Source: Actinokineospora diospyrosa
GTDB lineage: Bacteria > Actinomycetota > Actinomycetes > Mycobacteriales > Pseudonocardiaceae
Direction: 5' to 3'
Length of the DNA: 64,000 nt
Assembly (NCBI RefSeq): GCF_024171925.1
Contig: NZ_JAMTCO010000006.1
Span: 372,001 to 436,000 of the forward strand
Both the position numbers and the translations under genes were made by a program. The notes under the pieces were generated by a model. The model saw only the letters and a list, made by a program, of their open reading frames with translations, was not told the DNA's origin and did no database searches. Position 1 is the stretch's first letter. Every line of letters begins with the position of its first letter. This document shows positions 28,183 to 36,080 of this stretch, piece after piece.

Positions 28183-29475
28183 TCAGCCGGGGCGGCGGTT
28201 GATGTAGGCGGTGAGGCCGCCGAGTTCTTCGCTGGCGATGAAGGCCGACCGCACGTGGACGATGGCTTCCTCGACGTGGGTGGGGCAGCCCCAGCCCGCG
28301 TCGCCCCAGGAGTCGGCGACCTTGAGTTCGGCTGGGGCGGTGCAGCCGTTGGCGCCGCCGAGTTGGCAGTGTTCGGGGTGGGGCAGGGCGGCTTGGAGGT
28401 CCGCGGCGGCGCGGACCTGGGCGGTCAGTTCGGCGGCCGCGGTGGCGCGCTGCTCGGCCTCGGCGCGCAGTTCCCGTTCCGTGCGGATCGCCTCGGCCAA
28501 CTCGGCACGTGCTGCTTCGGCGCGGGCTTCGGCGTCCCGGCGGGCCTGCTCGCCGTGGTGGCGTTCGATGGCCAGGGCCGCGGTGCCCGCGAAGACCCGG
28601 GCCAGGGCGAGGTCGAAGTCCTGCGGGACGCGCGGGACCCGGTGGTACATCGCGAAGGTGCCCAACAGGCTCCCGTCGCGGGCCAGGATCGGCGTGGACC
28701 AGCACGCGGCCAGCCCCGCCCGGTCGGCCAGGTCGCGGAAGTCGGCCCAGAACGGGTCGGTGGTGATGTCGGTGACGATCACCGGTTCCCGGCGGTGGGC
28801 GGCCGTGCCGCACGAGCCGACCCCCTCGCCGGTGGCGATCCCGTCGATGGCCTGGTTGTAGAAGTCGGGCAGGCTGGGCGCGGCCCCGTGCCGCAGGTGC
28901 GCGCCGTCGGGGTCGGCGAGCAGCACGGAGACGAGCACCTCCTGCGGCGTGAGGTTCTCGATGCACCGGGCCATCCCGTCGAGGACCTCGGTCAGCGGCG
29001 CCTGCCGGGCGATCTGCTCGAGCAGGGCGATCTGCTCGACCATCAACTGCTGGGCGTGCTTGACCTGCGTGGTCTCCACGCCGATCACCTGAACCCCGAT
29101 CACGCTGCCCTCGGCGTCGCGTCGCGGCTCGTAGGTGAAGTCGAAGAACGCCTCCCGCGCGTGCGGACCGGCGTCGAGCACGAGCCGGACATCGCGGCCG
29201 GTGTGGGACTCGCCGGTGCGGTACGCCTGATCGAGCGGGCCGATGAAGCCCTGACCAGCCAGTTCGGGCCTCACCTCGACGAGTGGGACCCCGGTGCGGC
29301 CCGCACCGACAGTGGCCAAGAACGCCGGGTTCGCGGTCTCCACCAGGTGCGCGGGCCCCGAGAGCGAGGCGAACAGGGCGATGGACTGCCCGAACAGCGC
29401 CCGCAGGTCCTCCTCCGCCCGCCCGGCGACCCCGGAAGCCGTGCTGGAGGAGTACTGGCCAGGTGCCGCGGTCAT
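28183..29475 (-). CDS. PAS-GAF sensor protein with a Cys/His-containing C-terminal tail
   Basis: The 430-residue soluble protein has a PAS domain (about 25-140; ENANPAF-like NPAFLATVGA and EAFFDFTYEP). A GAF domain follows (about 155-300; GSCGTAAHRREPVIVTDI, STPILARDGSLLGTF). A long Glu/Ala-rich coiled coil spans about 305-365. The last ~65 residues hold HPEHCQLGGANGCTAP and WGCPTHVEEA. No kinase, GGDEF, EAL or phosphatase domain is present, so signal output must go through the tail or a partner. It lies divergent from the response regulator, which suggests shared control. Confidence 0.82.
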   Translation of the reverse strand: MTAAPGQYSSSTASGVAGRAEEDLRALFGQSIALFASLSGPAHLVETANPAFLATVGAGRTGVPLVEVRPELAGQGFIGPLDQAYRTGESHTGRDVRLVLDAGPHAREAFFDFTYEPRRDAEGSVIGVQVIGVETTQVKHAQQLMVEQIALLEQIARQAPLTEVLDGMARCIENLTPQEVLVSVLLADPDGAHLRHGAAPSLPDFYNQAIDGIATGEGVGSCGTAAHRREPVIVTDITTDPFWADFRDLADRAGLAACWSTPILARDGSLLGTFAMYHRVPRVPQDFDLALARVFAGTAALAIERHHGEQARRDAEARAEAARAELAEAIRTERELRAEAEQRATAAAELTAQVRAAADLQAALPHPEHCQLGGANGCTAPAELKVADSWGDAGWGCPTHVEEAIVHVRSAFIASEELGGLTAYINRRPG

Positions 29476-29496
29476 GTGTTGTCCGTTCCTCGTCTA

Positions 29497-29510
29497 GTGG
29501 GTATCACCGT
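29497..29510. promoter_or_regulatory. Shared motif GTGGGTATCACCGT, copy 1
   Basis: This 14-mer lies between the divergent PAS-GAF and response-regulator genes. It recurs exactly at 30379-30392 upstream of the SpoIIE phosphatase. GGGTAT resembles the -10 element of actinobacterial sigma-B-type promoters (GGGTAY); no clear -35 was fixed. Confidence 0.4.
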
Positions 29511-29647
29511 AGTACCGAAGACACGATCGGGCGTGACACGGACGCTCGCCCACCCCCGGCGCTCAGTCGCCGCTGGAGCGCGCCGCGCGGCATGACACGA
29601 TTCACCGGCTCGGCCCCGTCCTGCCCGCCCAGGATCCAGGAGCTCTC

Positions 29648-30133
29648 ATGACCGACCAGACCACAGCGCGCGGCGACTCCACCGACCTGCCGCCAGCTCC
29701 GATCGAGGTCTTGGTCGTGGAGGACGACGAGGGCGACATCCTGATGATCCGTGAGGCGTTCGAGCTGCACGGGCAGCGCAGCAGGCTGCACGTGGTCAAC
29801 GACGGGGTGGACGCGGTGGCGTTCCTGCGCCGGGAAGCGCAGTACCACGACGCACCGCGGCCCCAGTTGATCCTCTTGGACCTGAACATGCCGCGCATGG
29901 ACGGCCGCGAGGTCCTCGCGCAGGTGAAGGACGACCCCGCGTTGACCTCGATCCCGGTGGTCGTGCTGACCACCTCCGCCGCGGACGACGACGTCGTGAG
30001 CAGCTATTCGTTGCACGCCAACGCCTACGTGACCAAGCCCGCCGACCTCGACGAGTTCATGTCGGCGATCGGCAAGGTCGACGAGTTCTTCGGCGGCACC
30101 GTCCGCCTCCCCGCGCCGTCGGATGGCGACTGA
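29648..30133 (+). CDS. Single-domain response regulator (CheY/Rcp1-like)
   Basis: This 161-residue protein is a stand-alone receiver domain: acidic pocket VVEDDEGD near residues 24-31, phospho-acceptor Asp in ILLDLNMPRMDG near 78, switch Thr in VVLTTSA near 106, and Lys in YVTKPAD near 128. There is no DNA-binding output. The insertion after beta3 (RREAQYHDAPRP) is typical of Rcp1-like regulators paired with phytochrome or GAF sensor kinases. No histidine kinase is nearby. It sits with GAF, SpoIIE and STAS genes, so it may feed a partner-switching pathway. Confidence 0.9.
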   Translation: MTDQTTARGDSTDLPPAPIEVLVVEDDEGDILMIREAFELHGQRSRLHVVNDGVDAVAFLRREAQYHDAPRPQLILLDLNMPRMDGREVLAQVKDDPALTSIPVVVLTTSAADDDVVSSYSLHANAYVTKPADLDEFMSAIGKVDEFFGGTVRLPAPSDGD

Positions 30134-30312
30134 CCCGCCTGGTGGTCACGTGTCGAGGCGAACCGAACGCCGCTGTCGGGGGCCGGTGACGGTGGCGTAG
30201 CGGGTTTGGACGTTGACGTGATCCGACTTCTCCCTGACCGCACAACGTGCGCAGCACACCGGCGATCCGCACGACCAGCCGTCGCCCGTCAAGACAAGAC
30301 CCGGTCCTGGTG

Positions 30313-30338
30313 ACTCACCCGTTCGCGAACGGGTGAGT
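30313..30338. promoter_or_regulatory. Perfect 26-bp palindrome
   Basis: The half-site ACTCACCCGTTCG is followed directly by its exact reverse complement with no loop. A zero-loop dyad suits a dimeric repressor site better than an RNA terminator. It lies 180 bp after the response regulator stop. Confidence 0.55.
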
Positions 30339-30378
30339 GTCGAATCCGACCACGCTGCAGGTGTGACGAGCGAGCGCT

Positions 30379-30392
30379 GTGGGTATCACCGT
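30379..30392. promoter_or_regulatory. Shared motif GTGGGTATCACCGT, copy 2
   Basis: Identical over 14 nt to the site at 29497-29510. It lies 224 bp upstream of the SpoIIE phosphatase start. Two exact copies within 900 bp, both in front of signalling genes, suggest a common regulator or sigma factor. Confidence 0.4.
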
Positions 30393-30603
30393 GGCGGGCT
30401 TGTGACCAGGGGACGGTCGGGGACGACAACGAGGGGGAGTGGGACGCGGCCGTGCAGCGCGCTTGCGTCGGAGATCGTCGAGCGGAGGATCCGCGAGTCG
30501 GCAGTGCCGGGTACTGGGAGCGTTGGCACTGGGTAGTCCACTTTGTAGTGTGTGGCTGTTCGCCCACCGCGATCGATGGTGGGCTGGGAAGGGCCGAGCT
30601 GTT

Positions 30604-31923
30604 GTGAGAGCTGGGACTGTGGTGTTTCCCAGCGGAGTGCGCCAGGACGGCCTGCCCGCGGCCCTGTCGGATCCGGTCCGGGTGGCCGCGGTGCGGGCGA
30701 CGGGTCTGCTCGACACCGGCCCGGAGGCGGCGTTCGACGACCTCGCGTCACTGGCTGCCGGGTTGACCGGGTGCGACCGGGCGTTCGTGACGCTGGTCGA
30801 CGAGCGGCGCTCGTTCTGGAAGGCCTGCATCGGGGTCGACCTGCACGAGGTCCCCGACCGGCAGAACCCGGTGCGGGAAAGCTTCTGCTACTTCCTCGTC
30901 GGCTTGGGCGACGCGTTCGCGGTGGAAGACGCCCCGAACGATCCGCGGACCCGGGACCACCCGTCGGTGCGGCCGATGAACATCGGCGCCTGGGCCGGGC
31001 ACCCCATCCTCGACCGCGACGGCCGGGTCCTGGGCAGCCTGTGCGTCATCGACGACCGACCGCACCCGTGGGAACCGGCGGTGCTGGCCTCGTTGGCGAC
31101 CCTGGCGCGCGCGGTCAGCACCGAGATCAGCATGCGCCAAACCCTCGCCGAGGCCGTCGCCGCCCACGAGTTGAGCGCGGGGCTGGCTCGGAGTCTGCAA
31201 GACAGCCTGCTCCCCCCGCTGCTGCCGCAGGTCCCCGGGGTCGAGGCGGCAGCCTCCTACGTACCGGCGGGCGGTGGGATCGCCGTGGTCGGCGACTTCT
31301 ACGACCTGTTCCGCGGCGAAGACGACCAGTGGCACGCGGTCCTGGGTGACGTGTGCGGCAAGGGTGTCGCCGCCGCGGAGGTCACCGCTTTGGCCCGCTA
31401 CACCGTGCGCGCCGAAGCGAGCCACCACCCCGAACCCGCCGCTGTGCTGACTCGCCTGAACTCCGCGCTGATGGCCCAGCGCGACGACGGCCGCTTCCTC
31501 ACCGCCGTGCACCTCGCTTTCCGCGTCACCCGCGACGGCCTCACCGGCCTGCTGTGCCTGGCCGGGCACCCACCGCCACTGCTGCGCCACGCCAACGGCC
31601 ACGTGGAACCCCTCGGCACCCCAGGCACCCTCCTCGGCATCCTGCCCACCGTCGACCTCGTCGACGTCGCCTTCCACCTGAACCCCGGTGACACACTGCT
31701 GCTCTACACCGATGGCGCCACCGAGGCCCGCGCCGACCACGCCAGCGGCCCCATGTTCGGCGACAACGGCCTCATCCACGCTCTCGCCGACTGCCACGAC
31801 CTCACCGCCGCGGCCACCATCGACCGCCTCAACCACGCCATCGCCCACCACACCCACGACTGGGCCAGCGACGACACCGCCCTGCTCGCACTACGCGTAC
31901 CGCCTACCGGCGAGGCGCCGTGA
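30604..31923 (+). CDS. GAF domain PP2C-type (SpoIIE/RsbU) phosphatase
   Basis: The 439-residue protein has an N-terminal GAF domain (about 20-165; ATGLLDTGPEAAFDDL, GAWAGHPILDRDGRVLGSLCVID) and a SpoIIE phosphatase domain (about 195-435). Metal-binding Asp residues lie in VVGDFYDLF, LGDVCGKG and the C-terminal SDDTALLAL. Such enzymes dephosphorylate STAS anti-anti-sigma factors, freeing them to bind RsbW-like kinases. The next genes encode exactly those partners. I chose GTG 30604, with GGGAAGGG about 10 nt upstream; the frame stays open to 30439. Confidence 0.9.
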   Translation: MRAGTVVFPSGVRQDGLPAALSDPVRVAAVRATGLLDTGPEAAFDDLASLAAGLTGCDRAFVTLVDERRSFWKACIGVDLHEVPDRQNPVRESFCYFLVGLGDAFAVEDAPNDPRTRDHPSVRPMNIGAWAGHPILDRDGRVLGSLCVIDDRPHPWEPAVLASLATLARAVSTEISMRQTLAEAVAAHELSAGLARSLQDSLLPPLLPQVPGVEAAASYVPAGGGIAVVGDFYDLFRGEDDQWHAVLGDVCGKGVAAAEVTALARYTVRAEASHHPEPAAVLTRLNSALMAQRDDGRFLTAVHLAFRVTRDGLTGLLCLAGHPPPLLRHANGHVEPLGTPGTLLGILPTVDLVDVAFHLNPGDTLLLYTDGATEARADHASGPMFGDNGLIHALADCHDLTAAATIDRLNHAIAHHTHDWASDDTALLALRVPPTGEAP

Positions 31924-32020
31924 AACCCGAGGGGCAGGGTTCCGGGGACGCGGTCGTGACCGGCGGGTGGGTACTCGCGCGGCGATCACCCCCTGCCGCC
32001 CGGTGCGGCCGGTGAACCAG

Positions 32021-32431
32021 ATGGTGCCCCCCGGCGCGGGCAACTCCGCGCTGTTCTCGATGAGCCTGCCCGGTGAGCCGACCAGTGTGGCCCACGCTCG
32101 ACGGAGCCTCCGACAGTGGCTGGCGGGACACGGAGTCGCGGGTGGGGTGCTCGACGACGTGGTCCTGTGCGCTGACGAAGCGGTGACCAACGCCATCGAG
32201 CACGGCTACCGCGGCGACACCACCGGCGAGGTGCGGCTTTCGGTCGAACTGCTCGGCACCGCCATCGTGGTCACCGTGCTCGACCACGGCCACTGGCGAC
32301 CCGCGCAGGACGGTCTTGGCGTCTCCCACGGCTGGGGCCTACCGATGATCAAGTCGCTCGCCGAGACGATGGCGGTCACCCACACCGATGGTCACACCAC
32401 GCTCACGGCCCGCTTCCGCCGCCCCGGTTGA
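32021..32431 (+). CDS. RsbW-like anti-sigma factor kinase (HATPase_c)
   Basis: This 136-residue protein is a small GHKL ATPase: N-box DEAVTNAIEHGY, G1 box VLDHGHW, and G2 box GWGLPMIKSL. Proteins of this kind bind a sigma factor and phosphorylate a STAS antagonist. It lies 97 bp after the SpoIIE phosphatase and 107 bp before a STAS gene. The start is uncertain: ATG 32021 gives the normal length, and the frame is open upstream with GTG codons at 32003 and 32012. Confidence 0.85.
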   Translation: MVPPGAGNSALFSMSLPGEPTSVAHARRSLRQWLAGHGVAGGVLDDVVLCADEAVTNAIEHGYRGDTTGEVRLSVELLGTAIVVTVLDHGHWRPAQDGLGVSHGWGLPMIKSLAETMAVTHTDGHTTLTARFRRPG

Positions 32432-32538
32432 GTGACCGGTCTCCGGTCACATTCCCGGCTCGACGCCACCGGGACGAGTAGGTTGTCCGCCGAACCGCGG
32501 CGGCAGGCCGCCGCGATCACCGTGGAAGGCGATCGAGC

Positions 32539-32883
32539 ATGAGGCGGTTCTCGACCAGGGTGCGGACCGTCGACCACGCCGTGGTCCTGCGGGTCGCCGG
32601 GGACATCGATCTCCTCACCGGCAGCCAACTGCGCCAAGCCCTCGACCGAGCCCACAACGCCGCGCACCACAAGCTGATCGTCGACCTCACCGACGTCGAC
32701 TTCATGGGTTCCGCCGGGGTCGCGGCCCTGGTCGCTATCCACGAGAACGACAACCCCACCCCCATGATCATCGTCGCCGACCACATCGGCTCACCCCACC
32801 GAGTACTCGAGATCACCGGCCTGCTCAACGTCCTCACCATGACCACCACCGTCGACAAGGCCCTGCTCCACGGTCGCAACTAG
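32539..32883 (+). CDS. STAS anti-sigma factor antagonist
   Basis: This 114-residue STAS protein has VLRVAGDIDLLTGSQLRQAL, strand LIVDLTDVDFM, and the phosphorylatable serine in MGSAGVAALV near residue 59. It should bind the upstream RsbW-like kinase in its unphosphorylated form. It closes the plus-strand set of phosphatase, kinase and antagonist. The ATG follows GGAAGG by about 8 nt. Confidence 0.9.
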   Translation: MRRFSTRVRTVDHAVVLRVAGDIDLLTGSQLRQALDRAHNAAHHKLIVDLTDVDFMGSAGVAALVAIHENDNPTPMIIVADHIGSPHRVLEITGLLNVLTMTTTVDKALLHGRN

Positions 32884-33098
32884 CGTTCACGCGACGACGA
32901 AGGCAGCCGCACCCGTGCGCCGGGATGAACGGTCGTCTGGTGCCGCCGTGGGCAAGGCGTTCGCGTGGTCGGCCCGGCCAGCGCGGCGGCTGACCCAGGG
33001 ATCAAGGATGCTGGCCGCTCTGTTCTCCGAGTCGACGTCCGGTCTGACCCGGGTGGAGGACGCTGCTTACGTTGGCGTTTATCGGAATTGCTGGTGAG

Positions 33099-33698
33099 AT
33101 GACGGGTATGACCGAATCGGAACGGGTTGTGGTTGTGGATACGCACACCATGGCGGCCGTGCTGGGGCTGCTGGTCGATCAGATGCCCGGCCTGCCGGTT
33201 GGGCTGGCCGATGGTATCCGGGACGATGTGGCGCAGAGGGAGTGGGAGCTCGCGTTCGACTTCCTGACCGACTGGCTCATGGAGGAGGAGGTATCGCTGA
33301 CGCCGCGGTACTTCCGGCAGGTGGCGGCGGTGGGGGACTACCTGGCCTATGAGCGTGCCTGGATGGCCGTGACCAGGCTGCGCTGCCAGGTTCACTGGGG
33401 GACTGAGCCGCCGGAGGAAGAGGCGGATCTTGTGGTCGACTCAACCACTGTGGAGCGCTCGGTACGGCACTTGGTGATTGTCTCCTGTGGACTCGACCGC
33501 GAGGTGTTGATCGGGCTGCACATCCGGGTGGAGTCGGGTGATCTGCGCGGCGCGGTCGAGGAACTCTTCGACTGGGTTGAGGCCTATCGGATGCCGGTGT
33601 CGGAGTGGTTCTTTCGCAATGCCGGTCGAGTTGTGTCCTACTTCGGGGATGACCGTCTGGCGGAACGGATGTCTGAGCTGCGACCTCAAGTGACTTGA
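33099..33698 (+). CDS. Hypothetical protein with two MafI-like repeats
   Basis: I read this ~199-residue acidic soluble protein as an internal duplication. Half one has LPVGLADGIRDDVAQREWEL, then AFDFLTDWLMEEEVSLT. Half two has VLIGLHIRVESGDLRGAVEE, then LFDWVEAYRMPVSEW. Each half resembles MafI-type immunity folds (short helical proteins of about 80-90 residues). No toxin gene is adjacent, so an orphan immunity role is only a guess. ATG 33099 and ATG 33108 are both possible starts; TTG 33072 seems too far upstream. Confidence 0.6.
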   Translation: MTGMTESERVVVVDTHTMAAVLGLLVDQMPGLPVGLADGIRDDVAQREWELAFDFLTDWLMEEEVSLTPRYFRQVAAVGDYLAYERAWMAVTRLRCQVHWGTEPPEEEADLVVDSTTVERSVRHLVIVSCGLDREVLIGLHIRVESGDLRGAVEELFDWVEAYRMPVSEWFFRNAGRVVSYFGDDRLAERMSELRPQVT

Positions 33699-33785
33699 TC
33701 ACGACGAGGCAGACCGAAGTCTTGGAGCGGTGAGAGTTCGCGGATGTCCGTGCGGGCCCACTGCTTCCCCGTGCGCTTCACTGTC

Positions 33786-34151
33786 CTAAGTATCACGCCG
33801 TTCCCGGACCTGCCGATCCGCCGTCACCGCGTCTTCGGCGAGGGTGAGCACCCGGTCGAGGCTGCTGACGGTGATGGCTCGGTGCACCGCGCCTGCCGGT
33901 GGGCTGACCACGACCAGTGCGCCGCCGGTCGTCCGGGCCCGTTGGTCGGCTGCGACCAGGGCGGCGAGTCCGGCTGAGGCGAGGAAGGTGACCTCGGTGA
34001 GATCGACGACCACCACCGCGGAGCCGGACTCCTGGGCGGTGTCGAGGGCGTCGGCCAAGGTCGAGACGGTGCCCATGTCGATCTCGCCGCTTGCGTGCAG
34101 GGTGGTGCGGTCAGGCTCCTGCTCGACGGACACCGTGAACAGGGTGGACAT
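33786..34151 (-). CDS. STAS domain anti-sigma factor antagonist
   Basis: A second STAS protein (121 residues) has LHASGEIDMGTVSTLADAL, VVVVDLTEVTFL, and the conserved serine in LASAGLAALVAAD near residue 59. The Arg/Asp-rich tail VTADRQVRERRDT is extra. It is on the opposite strand from the phosphatase and kinase set and is probably regulated separately. Two antagonists next to one kinase would allow two inputs into one pathway. Confidence 0.88.
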   Translation of the reverse strand: MSTLFTVSVEQEPDRTTLHASGEIDMGTVSTLADALDTAQESGSAVVVVDLTEVTFLASAGLAALVAADQRARTTGGALVVVSPPAGAVHRAITVSSLDRVLTLAEDAVTADRQVRERRDT

Positions 34152-34375
34152 GCCGGTGCCTCCAGTCCGCGCGGTGTGGGCAGCTGGTGCTCAACCGCCC
34201 GGATAGGTGACTTAACACTATCGATTCATGTTTCGCGGTGCATGATTGACCGCCGATGGCGCGTGATGTCCGCGAGGTGAGCAGTGACCCGCGTCGTTCG
34301 GCGGTGTGCTCCCCGCTGTGGTCGGGGCAGGGTTCGTGATCCCCGCTGGGCGGGTATCCACGACCTGTGGCAGCG

Positions 34376-34608
34376 ATGTTCGAGGGGTTCTCCGAGGCGA
34401 CGATCGACGTGGGTGCGGCTCGTGTCTTCGCGCGCCACGGCGGGCGGGGCCTCCGGTGTTGTTGTCGCACGGCCATTCCCGCCCCTCCTCGACATGGCAC
34501 CGGGTAGCGCCGTTGCTGGTCGAGCAGGGATTCGCGTTGGTGTGCCCCGATTTGCGCGGCTATGGCAGGTCCCGCGGGCCCGCGCCGACCGCTTTCCTTC
34601 GTGCCTAA
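34376..34608 (+). pseudogene. Alpha/beta-hydrolase remnant, frameshifted and truncated
   Basis: ATG 34376 opens MFEGFSEATIDVGAARVFAR, the usual start of fluoroacetate-dehalogenase-like hydrolases. The continuation PPVLLSHGHSRPSSTWHRVA and PDLRGYGRSRGP is in another frame, so one frameshift separates them near 34450. The frame then ends at TAA 34606-34608. The nucleophile, acid and catalytic His regions are missing. This is a dead gene. Confidence 0.7.
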
Positions 34609-34761
34609 GCCGGTTGATCGGCGGACACCAACCGGTGTCCGCCGCGCTCGACCTCGCTAGGGCGGTCTGTGGTCGCATCGGGCTGGCACCGAACTGCAGT
34701 AACTCTTGTGGACGACGCCGTGGGGCCGGGTCCGTCCCGGCCCCACGGCGCGCCCCGGGGG

Positions 34762-35193
34762 TCAGGCGTCGATGGACTTGCGGTTGCCGCCGATGGCGAT
34801 CTTGCGTGGCTTGGCGCGTTCGGCCACCGGGATGCGCAGCGTCAGCACGCCGTGGTCGTAGGCGGCGCTGATGTGCTCGGTGTCGAGCGTGTCGCCGAGG
34901 AACAGTTGCCTGCTGAACACGCCGTGCGGCCGCTCGGAAACCTGGAACTCGACGCCGTCGCTGGCCTCCTGGGGCCTGCGTTCGGCGCGCACGCTCAGCA
35001 CGTTGCGCTCGACGTCGAGTTCGATCGCGTCGGGGTCGACGCCGGGCAGGTCGAAGCGGACCACGAACTCGTTCCCGGCCCGGTAGGCGTCCATCGGCAT
35101 GGAGGACGGCCGTGACCAGGTTCCCTGGGCGCCCGCGAACACCTGCTGGGCGATGCGGTCGAGCTCCCGGAACGGGTCGGTGCGCATCAACAT
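34762..35193 (-). CDS. Hsp20 family small heat shock protein
   Basis: This 143-residue alpha-crystallin protein starts with [19 protein letters not shown]. The core has [32 protein letters not shown] and the family's G-V-L motif in [15 protein letters not shown] perfect AGGAGGT site lies 8 nt before ATG 35193, which settles the start. It is an ATP-independent chaperone that holds unfolding proteins. A divergent regulator gene and a 7-5-7 dyad in the shared promoter region suggest repression in normal conditions. Confidence 0.95.
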   Translation of the reverse strand: MLMRTDPFRELDRIAQQVFAGAQGTWSRPSSMPMDAYRAGNEFVVRFDLPGVDPDAIELDVERNVLSVRAERRPQEASDGVEFQVSERPHGVFSRQLFLGDTLDTEHISAAYDHGVLTLRIPVAERAKPRKIAIGGNRKSIDA

Positions 35194-35240
35194 CGTTCCA
35201 CCTCCTGTGTTGTCCGTGCGGTCGTCAACGCGCACCACCT

Positions 35241-35268
35241 TTCTAACATGTCATCACAACGATGACAA
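35241..35268 (-). promoter_or_regulatory. hsp20 promoter overlapped by a 7-5-7 operator dyad
   Basis: TGTCATC-N5-GATGACA spans 35249-35267 and is a perfect dyad. On the minus strand TTGTCA (35268-35263) and TTAGAA (35246-35241), 16 bp apart, form a plausible -35/-10 pair, with the dyad in the spacer. A bound repressor would block the hsp20 promoter. The divergently encoded regulator is the obvious candidate. Confidence 0.55.
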
Positions 35269-35361
35269 CTGTGATGTCGCTCAACTGATGACCTACAAGA
35301 CTGTCGTCACCCTTCCGGAATCCGGCTAAAGTCATCCCAGTGACGACGAACGGGAGCCACG

Positions 35362-35988
35362 ATGGATGACGACCGCGGCGACGCGCGGTCGTGGCTGCGC
35401 GCGGATGCCGCCGACGAGGGCGCGTTCGCCGACCTCGCCTTGGTCCGCACCGTCGCCGAGCACGAGACCGCCGACGCCGCCGACGTGCTGGCCGCGCTCA
35501 CGTTGCTGCGCCACATCCGCGACGAGCTCGCCGGGTGGGAGCCGCGGTTGATCGAGGCCGCGCGCGCGGCCGGGGTCAGTTGGGCCCGGATCGCCCCCGC
35601 GCTCGGCGTGGCCAGCAGGCAGGCCGCCGAGCGCCGCTACTTGCGGGGCCGACCGGACGGCACGACGACGAGCACCGGCGAGCAACGGGTCCGCGCCGAA
35701 CGCGACCGCCGCGCCGGGGACCGCGCCGTCGTGCGCTGGGCCAGGGACAACGCGGTGCTGCTGCGGCGGCTGGCCGCGGCGGTCAGCGTGGTCGACGGCC
35801 TGGACCGCGACGGACAGCGCTCGGTCGACGACGTCACCGATGCACTGGGCGGCGCCGACAGCGCGGACCTGCTCACCCCGCTCGCCGACGCCGGGCGGCA
35901 CCTGCGCGAGTCGCACCCCGAGTTGGCCGACCGGATCGACAGGGTCGCCGACCACGTCCACCGCGCCCGCCACGAGGCGGGGTCCTGA
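35362..35988 (+). CDS. Putative HSP18 transcriptional regulator
   Basis: This 208-residue protein is divergent from hsp20. An HTH-like stretch (AGVSWARIAPALGVASRQAAERRYLRG, about residues 70-96) has the pattern of regulators found next to actinobacterial Hsp20 genes. The C-terminal half is helical and rich in Asp and Arg (DRRAGDRAVVRWARDN). No ligand domain is visible. The SD and start (ATG 35362) are ordinary. It probably binds the dyad in the 169-bp intergenic region. Confidence 0.8.
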   Translation: MDDDRGDARSWLRADAADEGAFADLALVRTVAEHETADAADVLAALTLLRHIRDELAGWEPRLIEAARAAGVSWARIAPALGVASRQAAERRYLRGRPDGTTTSTGEQRVRAERDRRAGDRAVVRWARDNAVLLRRLAAAVSVVDGLDRDGQRSVDDVTDALGGADSADLLTPLADAGRHLRESHPELADRIDRVADHVHRARHEAGS

Positions 35989-36080
35989 CCGACCTGCGCC
36001 ACCGCCACCCGCGGGTTTGACCGGCGGCGGCCTGGGAATCCCCGCGGCGATCGACGCCCACCACCCACGGGGGAGCCCAG

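Larger units (their letters stand above)
30134..30603. other. Regulatory intergenic region before the SpoIIE phosphatase
   Basis: No gene is supported in these 470 bp. They contain a perfect 26-bp palindrome (30313-30338), the second copy of GTGGGTATCACCGT (30379-30392), and GGGTAC (30509) and GGGTAG (30531), which could be further sigma-B-like -10 elements. The phosphatase mRNA may therefore have several start sites. Confidence 0.5.
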
